A DNA stretch of 64,000 nt from Streptomyces liangshanensis (GCF_011694815.1 NZ_CP050177.1:930001-994000); one strand, 5' to 3'; shown: positions 16,181 through 25,352, counted from the first letter of the stretch. Notes: generated by a model from the sequence alone, not told the origin. Numbers and translations are program-made.

Positions 16181-16253
16181 GTACGGTGATCGCCACGCTA
16201 ATGACTGCGCGTCCATACGGTCAATAGGTCGTCCCTAAATTCCGGGGGTCGAG

Positions 16254-17339
16254 TTGAGTGAACGGGAAGCACGCAGACCGGAACCGCTCGCCGCGCACGC
16301 CCATGTCACCCTCGACGCCGTCGCCCGCCGCGCCGGGGTCTCCCTGGCGACCGCCTCGCGGGCCCTGAACGGCACCACCCGGGTCCGCGAGGAACTGCGC
16401 CTGCGGGTACGGGCCGCCGCCGACCTGCTGGGCTACATCCCCAACGCCCACGCCCAGGCACTGGCCGGAGCCGCGGGCAACACCGTCGGGGTGATCTGCC
16501 ACGACGTCGGCGACCCCTACTTCGCCGCGATCGCCGGCGGGGTGATGCGGGCCGCCGCCGAGCAGGACGTGCTGGTGATGCTCGCCAGCACCTTCCGGGA
16601 ACCGGCCAGGGAGATCGCGTACGTCTCCATGCTCCGCGCCCAACGGGCCCGCGCCATCCTGCTGATCGGCTCGGGCTTCGAGGACCGCGCCTGGGAACGC
16701 ACCCTGGACGCCGAACTCGCCCCGTACGTCCGGGCGGGCGGCCGGGTCGCGGTCGTCAGCCGGCACCGGAGCCTGCGCGCCGACGCCGTACTGCCGGAGA
16801 ACAGGGGCGGCGCCGCGGCGCTGGCCCGCGCGCTCCTGGCCCTGGGACACCGGGACTTCGGCGTTCTCAGCGGGCCGCCCGCGCTCACCACGGTCGCCGA
16901 CCGGCTGGCCGGGTTCCGCGAGGGGCTCGCGGAGGCCGGCGTAGCCCTGCGCCCCGGCGCCGTCGTGCACGGCGCGTTCACCCGGGACGGCGGATACGCC
17001 GCCGCCCGGGAGCTGTTGGCCGGGCACCCGCTCCCCACCTGCGTCTTCGCGGTGACCGACGTCATGGCGGTGGGCGCGCTCGCGGCCTTCCGCGAGGCGG
17101 GGGTACGGGTCCCGCACGACCTCTCGCTCGCGGGCTTCGACGACATCCCGCTCGTACGGGAGTTGACGCCCGCGCTCACCACCGTGGCCCTGCCGCTCAC
17201 CGAGATGGGCCAGCACGTCATCTCGCTCGCCCTGCGCGAGCCGCGCGGGACCCGGGCACGGGTGCTGCGCGTGGGCGGTGACGTGGTCCTGCGGGGCAGC
17301 ACCGCACCGCCCCGGCCGGCCGGTCTCACACCGTCATGA
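16254..17339 (+). CDS. LacI-family transcriptional regulator
   Basis: A 361-residue repressor. The HTH and hinge are at residues ~18-70 (VTLDAVARRAGVSLATASRA; YIPNAHAQALAGA) and the periplasmic-binding-like sensor domain runs from ~75 (TVGVICHDVGDPYFAAIAGG; GFDDIPLVRELTPALTTV). A TTG at 16254 preceded by GGGGG is the best start. It flanks its own tandem operator and shares that operator with the ThuA/dehydrogenase gene 9 kb away. The regulon therefore probably includes itself, the NMT1-type importer and the exported sugar-oxidising pair. Confidence 0.93.
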   Translation: MSEREARRPEPLAAHAHVTLDAVARRAGVSLATASRALNGTTRVREELRLRVRAAADLLGYIPNAHAQALAGAAGNTVGVICHDVGDPYFAAIAGGVMRAAAEQDVLVMLASTFREPAREIAYVSMLRAQRARAILLIGSGFEDRAWERTLDAELAPYVRAGGRVAVVSRHRSLRADAVLPENRGGAAALARALLALGHRDFGVLSGPPALTTVADRLAGFREGLAEAGVALRPGAVVHGAFTRDGGYAAARELLAGHPLPTCVFAVTDVMAVGALAAFREAGVRVPHDLSLAGFDDIPLVRELTPALTTVALPLTEMGQHVISLALREPRGTRARVLRVGGDVVLRGSTAPPRPAGLTPS

Positions 17340-18297
17340 CCACTTTCCCGCGCGCGTGGCCCCGCTTGACATGGCGGATCGCCTCGGGCAACTCGCCCAG
17401 TGGGTAGGTCCGGTCGAGGACGGGGACCACCGTGCCCGCCGCGACGAGGCCCCTCAGGAACTCGAGGTCCTCCGCACGCTGGGTGCCGACAAGACAGCGG
17501 AGGTTCTGCCGCAGCCACGGGGACAGCAGGAGCGCGCGGATCTGACGGTCCGTCCCTTGCAGCCACCGGCCGCCGAGTTCCCCGCCCACGATGACCAACG
17601 TGCCGCGTGGCGTGAGTACTTGGCGCAGCCGGGTCAGGGACCGGTTGCCCGCGGTGTCGAGCACGAGATCGTACGGGCGGCCGCCCGCCGTGATGTCCTC
17701 GCGGGTGTAGTCGACCACCTCGTCCGCGCCGATCGACCGGACCAGCTCCCCCTTGTCCGGGCCGCACACCCCGGTCACGTGCGCGCCGAACACCTTCGCC
17801 AACTGCACCGCGAACGCGCCGACCCCGCCCGCCGCGCCGATCACCAGGACCCGCTGCCCCTCCCGTATCCGCCCCGCGTCACGCAGCCCTTGGAGCGCGG
17901 TCTGCGCGGAGAGCGGGACGCACGCCGCCTGTTCGAAGGTGAGGTTCGCCGGCTTGGGCGCGAGGCGGTCCTGCCGGGCGCGGGTGTACTCGGCGAAGGA
18001 GCCCTCCGCCGTACCGAACACCTCGTCACCGGGCCGGAACCGGGTGACGTCCGCGCCGATGGCCTCCACCCGCCCCGCGACGTCCATGCCCCGGACGCGG
18101 GCCTTGGGGGTACGGAGTCCGTAGCCGCCGAGGCGTACCACGTACGGGAGACCGGCGACGAGGTGCCAGACCCCGGGGTCGACGGCCGCCGCGTGGACCC
18201 GTACCAGCACCTCGTCCGGCCGGGGCTCGGGCCGGTCGATGTCCCGCAGTTCGAGCACGTCGGGCGGGCCGTACGCGTCCTGGACCATGGCCTTCAC
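17326..18297 (-). CDS. NADPH:quinone reductase-like alcohol dehydrogenase (MDR family)
   Basis: A 323-residue zinc-independent medium-chain dehydrogenase/reductase. The GroES-like domain is N-terminal ([19 protein letters not shown]) and the nucleotide-binding motif is [19 protein letters not shown] (~residues 148-166). No structural-zinc Cys cluster is visible. The GTG start overlaps the stop of the XRE gene (GTGA), making it the last gene of a three-gene operon. It converges on the LacI gene with a 14-nt overlap. Confidence 0.92.
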   Translation of the reverse strand: MKAMVQDAYGPPDVLELRDIDRPEPRPDEVLVRVHAAAVDPGVWHLVAGLPYVVRLGGYGLRTPKARVRGMDVAGRVEAIGADVTRFRPGDEVFGTAEGSFAEYTRARQDRLAPKPANLTFEQAACVPLSAQTALQGLRDAGRIREGQRVLVIGAAGGVGAFAVQLAKVFGAHVTGVCGPDKGELVRSIGADEVVDYTREDITAGGRPYDLVLDTAGNRSLTRLRQVLTPRGTLVIVGGELGGRWLQGTDRQIRALLLSPWLRQNLRCLVGTQRAEDLEFLRGLVAAGTVVPVLDRTYPLGELPEAIRHVKRGHARGKVVMTV

Positions 18298-18527
18298 GGC
18301 GTTTCCTCCTCGCTGTCGGGGTACTGGAACACGGCGTCGAGCGGGGCCCCGAACACCCGGGCGATCTGGAACGCCATCTCCAACGACGGGGAGTAGCGGC
18401 CCTGTTCGATCGCGATGACGGTCTGGCGGGTGACGCCGACGCGGCGCGCCAGTTCGGCCTGGGTCATCTCCCCGTGGGCGAAGCGGAGCGACCGGATCGT
18501 GTTGGTGACCCGGGTCGGCTTCACCAC
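18294..18527 (-). CDS. Small XRE/Cro-type HTH regulator
   Basis: A 77-residue single-domain repressor ([20 protein letters not shown], then [19 protein letters not shown]). It belongs to the short YozG/SinR-like group commonly encoded beside a small integral membrane protein. The GTG start overlaps the end of the membrane-protein gene by 7 nt and its stop overlaps the dehydrogenase start, so the three are coupled. It probably autoregulates the promoter at 18956-18984. Confidence 0.9.
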   Translation of the reverse strand: MVKPTRVTNTIRSLRFAHGEMTQAELARRVGVTRQTVIAIEQGRYSPSLEMAFQIARVFGAPLDAVFQYPDSEEETP

Positions 18528-18949
18528 GGCTGGAAGCCCCGGCGGTAGGCGACGAGCTTCGCCGCGGATCCGAGGATCGAGGACAGGACGAAGGCGAGGT
18601 AGACGGCGTTGGCGATCCAGAAGTAGTCCAGTTCCGCCATCGCCATGACCAGCGCCGCCACCCCTCCGACGACGAGGAAGGACTGGCCGACGTATTCGCC
18701 GAACCGGTTGATCTCGCGGTCGCGTTGGTCCTTGCGGCCCGCGTCCTCGGGCGAGGCGAGCGCGACCGCGATGTTCAGGACGATCGACAGCAGGATCGCG
18801 GCGCCGACGGTCCAGAGCAGGGCCGGTACGTACGACACGTCGGCGAGCGGGCCGCCGCCCGCCCGCCCTCCTATGACGGCCAGGTAGACCCCGTAGGCGG
18901 CGACCGTGACCACCGCCATGATCCAGGCGCGTTTCTCTTCGGATGACAT
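18521..18949 (-). CDS. Four-helix integral membrane protein (DUF2178-like)
   Basis: A 142-residue membrane protein with four predicted transmembrane segments (~8-28, ~45-65, ~85-105, ~112-132) and a charged loop after the second ([19 protein letters not shown]). Pairing with a small XRE regulator is typical of this family; the function is unknown. ATG 18949 is favoured because a TTGACT-17-TACCTT promoter ends about 7 nt upstream, which implies a leaderless or near-leaderless mRNA. An in-frame ATG at 18976 falls inside that promoter. Confidence 0.8.
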   Translation of the reverse strand: MSSEEKRAWIMAVVTVAAYGVYLAVIGGRAGGGPLADVSYVPALLWTVGAAILLSIVLNIAVALASPEDAGRKDQRDREINRFGEYVGQSFLVVGGVAALVMAMAELDYFWIANAVYLAFVLSSILGSAAKLVAYRRGFQPW

Positions 18950-18955
18950 GCTCCG

Positions 18956-18984
18956 AAGGTAAAGAATCTCAGACATGAAGTCAA
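18956..18984 (-). promoter_or_regulatory. Sigma-70 type promoter with near-leaderless start
   Basis: On the minus strand TTGACT (18979-18984) and TACCTT (18956-18961) are separated by 17 nt. The predicted transcript start falls at or next to the ATG at 18949. The promoter overlaps the 3' end of the upstream GAF-domain gene. Confidence 0.6.
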
Positions 18985-19550
18985 GAATTACTGACATCAC
19001 CTCGCCGATCCGGGAAGCCCGGGAGCAGGCCGTCCTCCCGGCGCCGGATCTGTGACATCAGCTCCGCCGAGAACGACTTGATGGTGTCGAGGCCGGTACG
19101 CCCCCACCGCCGCGGCTCGGTGTCGACCACGCACACCGTGCCGAGCGCCAGGCCCGTACGGTCGATGAGCGGGGCCCCCAGGTAGGAGCGGATGCCGATC
19201 TCGTCGACGAGGGGGTTGCCCGCGAAACGGGGGAAGTCCCGGACGTCCTCCAGGACGAGCGCCTTGCGGCGGACGACGACGTACGGGCAGTAGCCGTGGT
19301 CACGGGCCATGAACCGTTCGTCGCCCGTCCCCCGTGTGGTGTGCAGCCCCGCGAAGAACTGCCGGTTCTCGTCGATGAAGTTGACCATCGCGTACGGAGC
19401 GCCCGTCATCTGCCCCAACTGCCGCGCGAAGGCGTCGAAGGCGGGCTCCGACCGCTCCCCCAGACCGAGACGCCGCAGTCGCCGCACGCGGTCGGGCGCC
19501 TCCTGGTCGACGGGCGTGAGCAGCAGGCGGGCGATCGGGTCGTACCTCAT
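18981..19550 (-). CDS. GAF-domain protein, conservon-associated
   Basis: A 189-residue cytosolic sensor consisting of one GAF domain (~35-165): YAMVNFIDENRQFFAGLHTT, HGYCPYVVVRR and YLGAPLIDRTGLALGTVCVV. His/Cys residues in DHGYCPY could bind a cofactor, but no haem or flavin site is certain. It follows cvnD after 40 nt on the same strand, so it is probably the fifth member of the conservon. It may supply a signal input or act as a partner of the small G protein. Confidence 0.85.
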   Translation of the reverse strand: MRYDPIARLLLTPVDQEAPDRVRRLRRLGLGERSEPAFDAFARQLGQMTGAPYAMVNFIDENRQFFAGLHTTRGTGDERFMARDHGYCPYVVVRRKALVLEDVRDFPRFAGNPLVDEIGIRSYLGAPLIDRTGLALGTVCVVDTEPRRWGRTGLDTIKSFSAELMSQIRRREDGLLPGFPDRRGDVSNS

Positions 19551-19590
19551 ACGGGTGCTCCGTCGCTCGGGGACATCGGGGGCGGCGGCG

Positions 19591-20391
19591 TCATTCGGCG
19601 TGCTCGGGGGCGGGGCCCGGGGACGGGACGGGGATCGGGGTGAGGCTCAGCCCCGCGACGCCCCCCGGAGCCGTGCGCTGACCCGGGGCGGAACCCTGCT
19701 GGGGCACCGTTCCCTCGCCCGGGGCCGTTCCCTCGCCCGGCACGGCGCCCGGGGACGGTCCCGGCCCCGCGTCCGGCACGGGACTCGCGTCCGCCGCCGG
19801 ACCCGCGCCCCCCACCGTCGTCAGCAGGTGCTGGACGAGCGTGACCAGCGTCTGGATCCCGGAGCTGGCGATGCGCGCGTCGCACATCACGATCGGCACG
19901 TCGGGCCTGAGGTCCATCGCCGCCCGCACCTCCTCGGGGCCGTAGCGGTACGAACCGTCGAACTCGTTGACGGCGACCACGAACCCGATCCCCCGCTGCT
20001 CGAAGAAGTCGACCGCGGAGAACGAGTATTCGAGCCGCCGCGTGTCCGCGATGACGATCGCGCCGAGCGCACCGCGCGACAACTCGTCCCACATGAACCA
20101 GAAACGCTCCTGGCCCGGCGTCCCGAAGAGGTAGAGCACGTGCCGCTCGTCGAGGGTCAGCCGCCCGAAGTCCATCGCGACCGTCGTGGACGTCTTGGCC
20201 TCCACGCCCGTCAAGTCGTCCGTCGCCGCGCTGACTTGTGTGAGTAACTCCTCCGTGCTCAGCGGCGCGATCTCGCTCACCGCGCCCACGAAGGTGGTCT
20301 TGCCGACCCCGAACCCACCCGCGACCAGGATCTTGAGAGCGGTGGGGAAGGATTCGGAGCTGAAGGATTCAGAGCTGTCGTCGTAGGCCAT
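19591..20391 (-). CDS. cvnD: Conservon small GTPase (CvnD)
   Basis: A 266-residue Ras-like GTP-binding protein. The P-loop GGFGVGKTTF is at ~25-34, the switch region is VAMDFGRLTL, G3 is LFGTPGQERF and the specificity motif is VAVNEFDG (N-E-F-D in place of N-K-x-D). After the ~195-residue core, ~65 residues of Pro/Gly/Ala-rich repeats (PGEGTAPGEGTVP) form an unusual tail, since CvnD proteins are normally about 190-200 residues. The start overlaps cvnC by 23 nt. It works with CvnA-C in a membrane-associated complex likened to eukaryotic G-protein systems. Confidence 0.9.
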   Translation of the reverse strand: MAYDDSSESFSSESFPTALKILVAGGFGVGKTTFVGAVSEIAPLSTEELLTQVSAATDDLTGVEAKTSTTVAMDFGRLTLDERHVLYLFGTPGQERFWFMWDELSRGALGAIVIADTRRLEYSFSAVDFFEQRGIGFVVAVNEFDGSYRYGPEEVRAAMDLRPDVPIVMCDARIASSGIQTLVTLVQHLLTTVGGAGPAADASPVPDAGPGPSPGAVPGEGTAPGEGTVPQQGSAPGQRTAPGGVAGLSLTPIPVPSPGPAPEHAE

Positions 20392-20746
20392 CGAGCACTG
20401 CCTCCAGCAGGAAAACGTCAGTGGGATTGTCGAAACTGTCCGGTGGCCGCGCGGTGACAGCCCCGCAGTCCACCAGGTCGGAGAGCAGCACCTTGGTGAC
20501 GGTCACGGGCAACCGCAGGTGCGCCGCGATCTCCGCCACGGAGGTCGGCCCCTGGCAGAGACCGACGGCCTGGGCGTGCTCGGGCCCCAGGTGCGCGTCC
20601 GGCACCGAGCCCGTGGACATCACCAGCGTCAACAGGTCGAGGGCCGTCGAGGGCCGCGTCCTGCCCCCGCTCACGGTGTACGGACGGATGAGCCGGCCGG
20701 CTGCCTCGTCCAGCCAGGGCCCGTCCGTCGTGGCCGACACCCTCAC
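20369..20746 (-). CDS. cvnC: Conservon DUF742 protein (CvnC)
   Basis: A 125-residue DUF742 protein. RLIRPYTVSGGRTRPS at the N-terminus is the family hallmark, followed by a winged-helix-like segment (TSVAEIAAHLRLPVTVTKVL). The GTG start overlaps the stop of cvnB (GTGA) and its end overlaps cvnD. It probably bridges the kinase/roadblock proteins and the GTPase. Confidence 0.93.
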   Translation of the reverse strand: MRVSATTDGPWLDEAAGRLIRPYTVSGGRTRPSTALDLLTLVMSTGSVPDAHLGPEHAQAVGLCQGPTSVAEIAAHLRLPVTVTKVLLSDLVDCGAVTARPPDSFDNPTDVFLLEAVLDGLRRQL

Positions 20747-21180
20747 AGCCCCGTGGCACTCTGCGTCGTCCCCGCCACCTGTCTCAGCGGGGTGATCAGG
20801 TACGGCCGGACGCTCTTGACCAGCATCGCCATCTCGTATCCGAGGACGGCGGCGTCGGCGTCCCGGCCGGCCAGCACGGCGAGGCAGGTGCCCGAGCCGG
20901 CCGTCGAGACGAAGAGCAGGGTGGAGTCCAGCTCCACCACGACCTGGCGGACCTCACCGCCGTCGCCGAACCGGATCCCGGCACTCCGGCCGAGGGAGTA
21001 GAGGCCGGAGGCGAGGGCGGCCATGTGGTCGGCGCTGTCGGCGTCCATGCCGTGCATGGACCTCACCAGGCCGTCGGAGGAGAGCAGCACCGCGCTGCGG
21101 GTGTACGGGACACGCTGGACCAGACCGCTCAGCAGCCAGTCGAGGTCGGAGACATGGCCGGTCGGCACATCGCTCGCCAT
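20743..21180 (-). CDS. cvnB: Conservon roadblock/LC7 protein (CvnB)
   Basis: A 145-residue roadblock/LC7 protein (DLDWLLSGLVQRVPYTRSAV; DHMAALASGLYSLGR), the expected regulator of the CvnD GTPase. ATG 21180 lies 7 nt after AGGAG. Its first ~50 nt overlap the end of cvnA, so the cvnA-D genes are translationally linked. Confidence 0.93.
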   Translation of the reverse strand: MASDVPTGHVSDLDWLLSGLVQRVPYTRSAVLLSSDGLVRSMHGMDADSADHMAALASGLYSLGRSAGIRFGDGGEVRQVVVELDSTLLFVSTAGSGTCLAVLAGRDADAAVLGYEMAMLVKSVRPYLITPLRQVAGTTQSATGL

Positions 21181-23291
21181 GGTGCATCTACTCCTTGGAG
21201 GTGGTGTCGTGGCGCTGCGGTTCCGGCTGTTCCGGGAGCGGGTCCGACAAAGGGTCGGGCCGGGAGGCCGGCAGAGGCTCCGGCAGGCGCTCCGGCAGGG
21301 GTACGGACAACGGATCCGGCAGCGGGTCGGACAGGAGGCCTGGCAGGGGGGTCCGACAGGGGATCCACCGGCGCGGCGGACGAGGGGCCGGGCAGCGAAG
21401 CCGCCGGTCCCTCGGTCCGGGGGGCGGTGACGGTCGGCTCGGCCGCCTCGGCGAGGCCGATGCCGCGCTGGAAGGCCGCCATGAGACCCGGATCGTGGAG
21501 GACCGGTTCCGCGGCGGGGGGCGGGGCCGGGCGATCCCGCAGCTGCGGGACGAGGTGCTCCTGCCCCCGGCGTCTCGGCAGTTGCGGCCTGCTGGCCGTG
21601 GACCGCAGGGTGCCGTCGGCGGCCGGTTCGGGCGACGGGTACGTGAGCGCCGGGACCCTGTTCCCGGTGCGGGTCGCGGACGGGTCCGCGCCACCGTCGG
21701 CCGGGGGCCGCGGCCGGGGATGCGTGACGCCGGGGCGCGCGGCGGCCGGTGTGGGGCGGTCGGGCCGCTCGCCACGGACGGGCAGCGGGGCGGGGCCGCC
21801 GGTTCCGGGCGCGCGGTGCGAGGGGCGCGGCGGTGCCTCCTGCGTCCGGTGCCGCGCCTGGTGCTGGGGCAGGGGCGGGCGGCCCGGCGCGGCGGCGGGA
21901 GGCGGGGGTACGGCGGCGGACGGGGCGCCGGGGACCGTACCGGCGCCAGGGACCGTACCGGTGGCCGGGGCCGCCGCGCCCGTACCCGTACTCGTACCGA
22001 CGAGGTGACCGGCGCCCGCGCGCGCGTCGGCGGCTCCGGGGCGGTCGTCGAGGCCCGACGGGTCGGCGCCGAGCAACGCCTGCGGCAGCACGAGCACCGC
22101 CTGGGTGCCGCCGTAGATGTTGGACTGCAACCGGACCGCGATACCGTGCCGGCGTGCCAGCGCGGAGACCACGAACAGTCCGATGCGGCCGTCCTGGAGC
22201 AGGTGCGCGACGTTGACCTGGTCGGGGTCGGCGAGCAGCCCGTTCATCTTCTTCCGCTCGTCGGACGCCATCCCCAGCCCGCGGTCCTCGACCTCGATGG
22301 CCAGACCGGCCGTCACGTACTGCACGCGCAGCAGGACCTGGGTGTGCGGGGCGGAAAACAGGGTCGCGTTCTCGACCAGTTCGGCGAGCAGGTGGATCAC
22401 GTCGGCGACGGCGTGGCCGCGCAGCGTGCCGTCGATCGGCGGCACCAGTTTGATGCGGGGGTACTGCTCCACCTCGGCGATCGCGGACCGCAGCACCTCG
22501 GTCATGGTGACCGGCTTACTCCACTGCCTGCGCGAGATCGCGCCGCCGAGGACGGCGAGGTTCTCCGCGTGCCGGCGGATACGGGTCGCCAGGTGGTCGA
22601 CGTGGAAAAGCCCCTTGAGCAGCTCGGGGTCCTCGACCTCGTTCTCCAGGTCGTCCAGCAGCTGGATCTCGCGGTGCACGAGGGACTGGAGACGCCGCGC
22701 GAGGTTGACGAAGACCTCGACCTTCTGCTCGTTGCCGACGCTGCTGGACAGCCGGGAGGCCTGCACGACGGAGGTGACGGCGGTCTCCTGGGACCGCCTC
22801 AGTTCCTCGGCGAGCAGGTCGAACTCGTCCCCGCCGGCGGGGGCTGGCGGCGGCGTACGGCGCGGGGGCACCCGCTCGCCGCGCCTGAGCTGCTCCACGA
22901 CGGCGCGCAGGTCGGCCTGTCCGCGCGCGCTGGAGCGGCGCAGGGCGTTGCAGCGGCCGATGAGCGACCTCGCCGTGCGTTCCGCGCCGAGGGCGGCCGC
23001 CGCGACGGCGGCGAAGGCGACCAGGGCCGTGCCGAACAGGGCGGCCCAGACCTCGGCGGTCGGCTCGGCCCCGGTGGAGCGGAAGGTCAGGGCCACGGCG
23101 GCCGCGCCGCTCAGCGCCGCGACTATCGCGGGCAGGACGGCGGTGCGCAGGAGTTGGGGACGTATACGGGTGTCCGGCGGGGCGGGCCTGTTCTGCCTGC
23201 CCGGAGAGGGCAGCGAACGGGCGCCCGGCCGGCCGTGCCGCCCGCCTTCGCGGCGGTCCGGCCGCGCGGCGGGTGCGCGAAGTTGAGACAT
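21129..23291 (-). CDS. cvnA: Conservon sensor histidine-kinase-like protein (CvnA)
   Basis: A 720-residue membrane protein. Two transmembrane segments (~50-70 and ~82-105) are followed by a coiled-coil dimerisation region (~150-250) and a HATPase_c domain (~330-440: LLAELVENATLFSAPHTQVL, VEDRGLGMA, DGRIGLFVVSALARRHG). The C-terminal ~270 residues are a disordered Pro/Ala/Gly/Thr-rich tail ending opposite cvnB. The short extracytoplasmic segment argues against a large external sensor. First gene of the conservon; start MSQLRAP at 23291. Confidence 0.92.
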   Translation of the reverse strand: MSQLRAPAARPDRREGGRHGRPGARSLPSPGRQNRPAPPDTRIRPQLLRTAVLPAIVAALSGAAAVALTFRSTGAEPTAEVWAALFGTALVAFAAVAAAALGAERTARSLIGRCNALRRSSARGQADLRAVVEQLRRGERVPPRRTPPPAPAGGDEFDLLAEELRRSQETAVTSVVQASRLSSSVGNEQKVEVFVNLARRLQSLVHREIQLLDDLENEVEDPELLKGLFHVDHLATRIRRHAENLAVLGGAISRRQWSKPVTMTEVLRSAIAEVEQYPRIKLVPPIDGTLRGHAVADVIHLLAELVENATLFSAPHTQVLLRVQYVTAGLAIEVEDRGLGMASDERKKMNGLLADPDQVNVAHLLQDGRIGLFVVSALARRHGIAVRLQSNIYGGTQAVLVLPQALLGADPSGLDDRPGAADARAGAGHLVGTSTGTGAAAPATGTVPGAGTVPGAPSAAVPPPPAAAPGRPPLPQHQARHRTQEAPPRPSHRAPGTGGPAPLPVRGERPDRPTPAAARPGVTHPRPRPPADGGADPSATRTGNRVPALTYPSPEPAADGTLRSTASRPQLPRRRGQEHLVPQLRDRPAPPPAAEPVLHDPGLMAAFQRGIGLAEAAEPTVTAPRTEGPAASLPGPSSAAPVDPLSDPPARPPVRPAAGSVVRTPAGAPAGASAGLPARPFVGPAPGTAGTAAPRHHLQGVDAPWRAMCRPAMSPTSTGC

Positions 23292-23545
23292 CAGTGTCAG
23301 TGTCCTCGGTACGTGGGGCCCCAGGAATCGGCGTTGCTGGTGGTCGGGTGCGATGCCGACGACGGGTCCCGCGCATGCCGCAGGAGCCCTCCGTTGATCA
23401 CCGCGCACTCACAGTAGTTGCCAAGAGTTCGGGCGCGGTGGACAGTTGACGAAGTTGCCCACAGAGCATCCCGCTCTGGTATGAGGCATCGCACACCAGC
23501 ACGAAATGCCACGCGCCCCGAAGGGGGTACCGATGAGCGCCCGCC

Positions 23546-24439
23546 CTACCGGCCGGGACCGGCGGGCAGGATCACCGAGCGGGTCAGGTGGCGGGGCCGG
23601 TCGGGGTCGAGGCCGCGCCGGTCCGCGAGGGCGAGGGCGAGCCGCTGGATCCGTACCAGCTCGGCCAGCGGGTCGAGCGCGCCCGCCACCCACAGTCCGC
23701 CGGTGGCGGCGACCTGCTCGGCGAGGCCGTCGGGGGGCGGCCCGATCATCCAGGTGGCGGTGCCGGCGGTGGTGACGCTGATGGGGCCGTGGCGGTACTC
23801 CATGGCCGGGTACGCCTCGGTCCACGCGAGGGCCGCCTCCCGCATCTTGAGCGCCCCCTCCTCCGCGAGGCCGACGGTCCAGCCGCGGCCGAGGAAGGTG
23901 AACTGGGTGCTGTCGACGATCCCGGCGGGGAGCGGCTCGGCGAGAGCCGTCCTCGCGTCCGCAACGGCGGCCTCGGTGTGCAGGCCGAGGTGGGCGCGGA
24001 GCAGTGTCAGGGCGGTGGTGGCGAACCGGGTCTGGACGACGGACCGTTCGTCGGCGAAGTCGAGCACGACGAGGTCGTCCGCGGCGGTACGGATCGGGGT
24101 GCGGGGGTCCGCGGTGACGGCGGTGGTACGGGTGGAGCCGCGGACGTCCGCGAGCAGGCGCAGCACCTCGCTGGTGGTACCGGAGCGGGTGAGGGCGACG
24201 ATCCGGTCGTAGGAGCGGCCCGCGGGGAACTCGGAGGCGGGATACGCGTCGGTCTCCCCCAGCCCGGCCCCCTCCCGGAGGGCGGCGTACGCGCGCGCCA
24301 TGAAGAACGAGGTGCCGCAGCCGACGACGGCGGTGCGCTCCCCGGGCGCGGGCAGTTGTGCTGCGAGGCCGTCGGCCAGCGCGGCCGCCCGGGTCCAGGA
24401 TTCGGGCTGGTCGGCCAGTTCCGTCGCGACGAAGCTCAT
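23546..24439 (-). CDS. SIS-domain sugar isomerase/deaminase-like protein
   Basis: A 297-residue protein with two SIS domains (AVVGCGTSFFMARAYAALRE ~38-57; IVALTRSGTTSEVLRLLADV ~80-99; FLGRGWTVGLAEEGALKMRE ~190). It resembles the isomerase half of glucosamine-6-phosphate synthase and AgaS-type aminosugar enzymes. GGAG lies 6 nt before ATG 24439. It diverges from a DeoR regulator across an operator-rich gap, suggesting induction by a phosphorylated amino sugar (inferred from family). Confidence 0.9.
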   Translation of the reverse strand: MSFVATELADQPESWTRAAALADGLAAQLPAPGERTAVVGCGTSFFMARAYAALREGAGLGETDAYPASEFPAGRSYDRIVALTRSGTTSEVLRLLADVRGSTRTTAVTADPRTPIRTAADDLVVLDFADERSVVQTRFATTALTLLRAHLGLHTEAAVADARTALAEPLPAGIVDSTQFTFLGRGWTVGLAEEGALKMREAALAWTEAYPAMEYRHGPISVTTAGTATWMIGPPPDGLAEQVAATGGLWVAGALDPLAELVRIQRLALALADRRGLDPDRPRHLTRSVILPAGPGR

Positions 24440-24452
24440 CCGGATCTCCACT

Positions 24453-24490
24453 CCACTAATCCACTATGATTGTTTCCGCATGCTAGTGGA
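24453..24490. promoter_or_regulatory. DeoR operator region (CCACTA/TAGTGG)
   Basis: CCACTA occurs twice in direct orientation (24453-24458, 24461-24466) and TAGTGG once in reverse (24484-24489). TCCACTA-N17-TAGTGGA is a perfect 7-nt inverted repeat. The block lies between the divergent SIS and DeoR genes and is the likely regulator binding site. Confidence 0.6.
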
Positions 24491-24549
24491 CACTTTCGAT
24501 CAGAACCACGCATGAATCAGGTCCGAAACCTACGCGCGAAGAGGATGCG

Positions 24550-25332
24550 GTGAACCGGCACGAACGGCACACGGCCCTGCTCGACCTCCTGGCCGCCCGG
24601 CACCGGCTGGAGGTGGAGGCGGTCGCCGCCGAGCTGGGCGTGTCCGTGGCGACGGTCCGCCGCGACCTCGACCACCTGGGCGAGCAGCAGTTGCTGACGC
24701 GCACGCGCGGCGGGGCCGTGGCGCACTCGGTGTCGTACGAACTGCCCCTGCGCTACCGGGCGGTGCGGCACGCCTCCGAGAAGGAGCGCATCGCGCGGGC
24801 CGCGGCGGCGCTGGTGGACCGGGGCATGGTGATCGGCCTCAACGGCGGGACGACCACGACGGAGGTGGCCAGAACGCTGGCGACCCGGGGCGACCTGACG
24901 GGTGACGCCGCCGACCCGGCCTTCACGATCGTCACGAACGCGCTGAACATCGCCCACGAGTTGGCGGTGCGGCCGCACATCAAGATCGTGACGACGGGCG
25001 GCGTGGCGATGCCTCAGTCGTACGAACTGGTGGGCCCGCTGGCCCGTCACCTGCTGGACGAGGTCCACCTGGACCTGGTGTTCCTGGGCGTGGACGCGGT
25101 GGACGCGACCACGGGTGCCACCGCGCACGACGAACGCGAGGCTCAGGTGAACGCCCTGCTGGCGGCCCGGGCCCGGCACGTCGTCGTGGTGGCGGACCAC
25201 TCGAAACTCGGCACCCGGGCCTTCACCAGGATCTGCCCGCCGGAAACGATCGGCACCCTGATCACCGGCACCGAGGCGGAAGGCCTGACGGCGCCGTTCT
25301 CAGCACACGGGACAACAGTGACCCACGCCTGA
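24550..25332 (+). CDS. DeoR-family transcriptional regulator
   Basis: A 260-residue repressor. The DeoR HTH is at the N-terminus (LEVEAVAAELGVSVATVRRD; RTRGGAVAHS) and the sugar-phosphate-binding domain runs from ~75 (IGLNGGTTTTEVARTLA; TIVTNALNIAHEL; VFLGVDAVDA; VVVVADHSKLG). The GTG start follows GAAGAGG. It pairs with the divergent SIS gene and resembles AgaR-type regulators of aminosugar use. Confidence 0.93.
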   Translation: MNRHERHTALLDLLAARHRLEVEAVAAELGVSVATVRRDLDHLGEQQLLTRTRGGAVAHSVSYELPLRYRAVRHASEKERIARAAAALVDRGMVIGLNGGTTTTEVARTLATRGDLTGDAADPAFTIVTNALNIAHELAVRPHIKIVTTGGVAMPQSYELVGPLARHLLDEVHLDLVFLGVDAVDATTGATAHDEREAQVNALLAARARHVVVVADHSKLGTRAFTRICPPETIGTLITGTEAEGLTAPFSAHGTTVTHA

Positions 25333-25352
25333 CCCCGCACGCGCCTCGTACT

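Noticed and set aside
21195..23417. A 740-codon plus-strand open frame
   Set aside because: Antisense of cvnA; composition is typical of a shadow frame and no motif is present.
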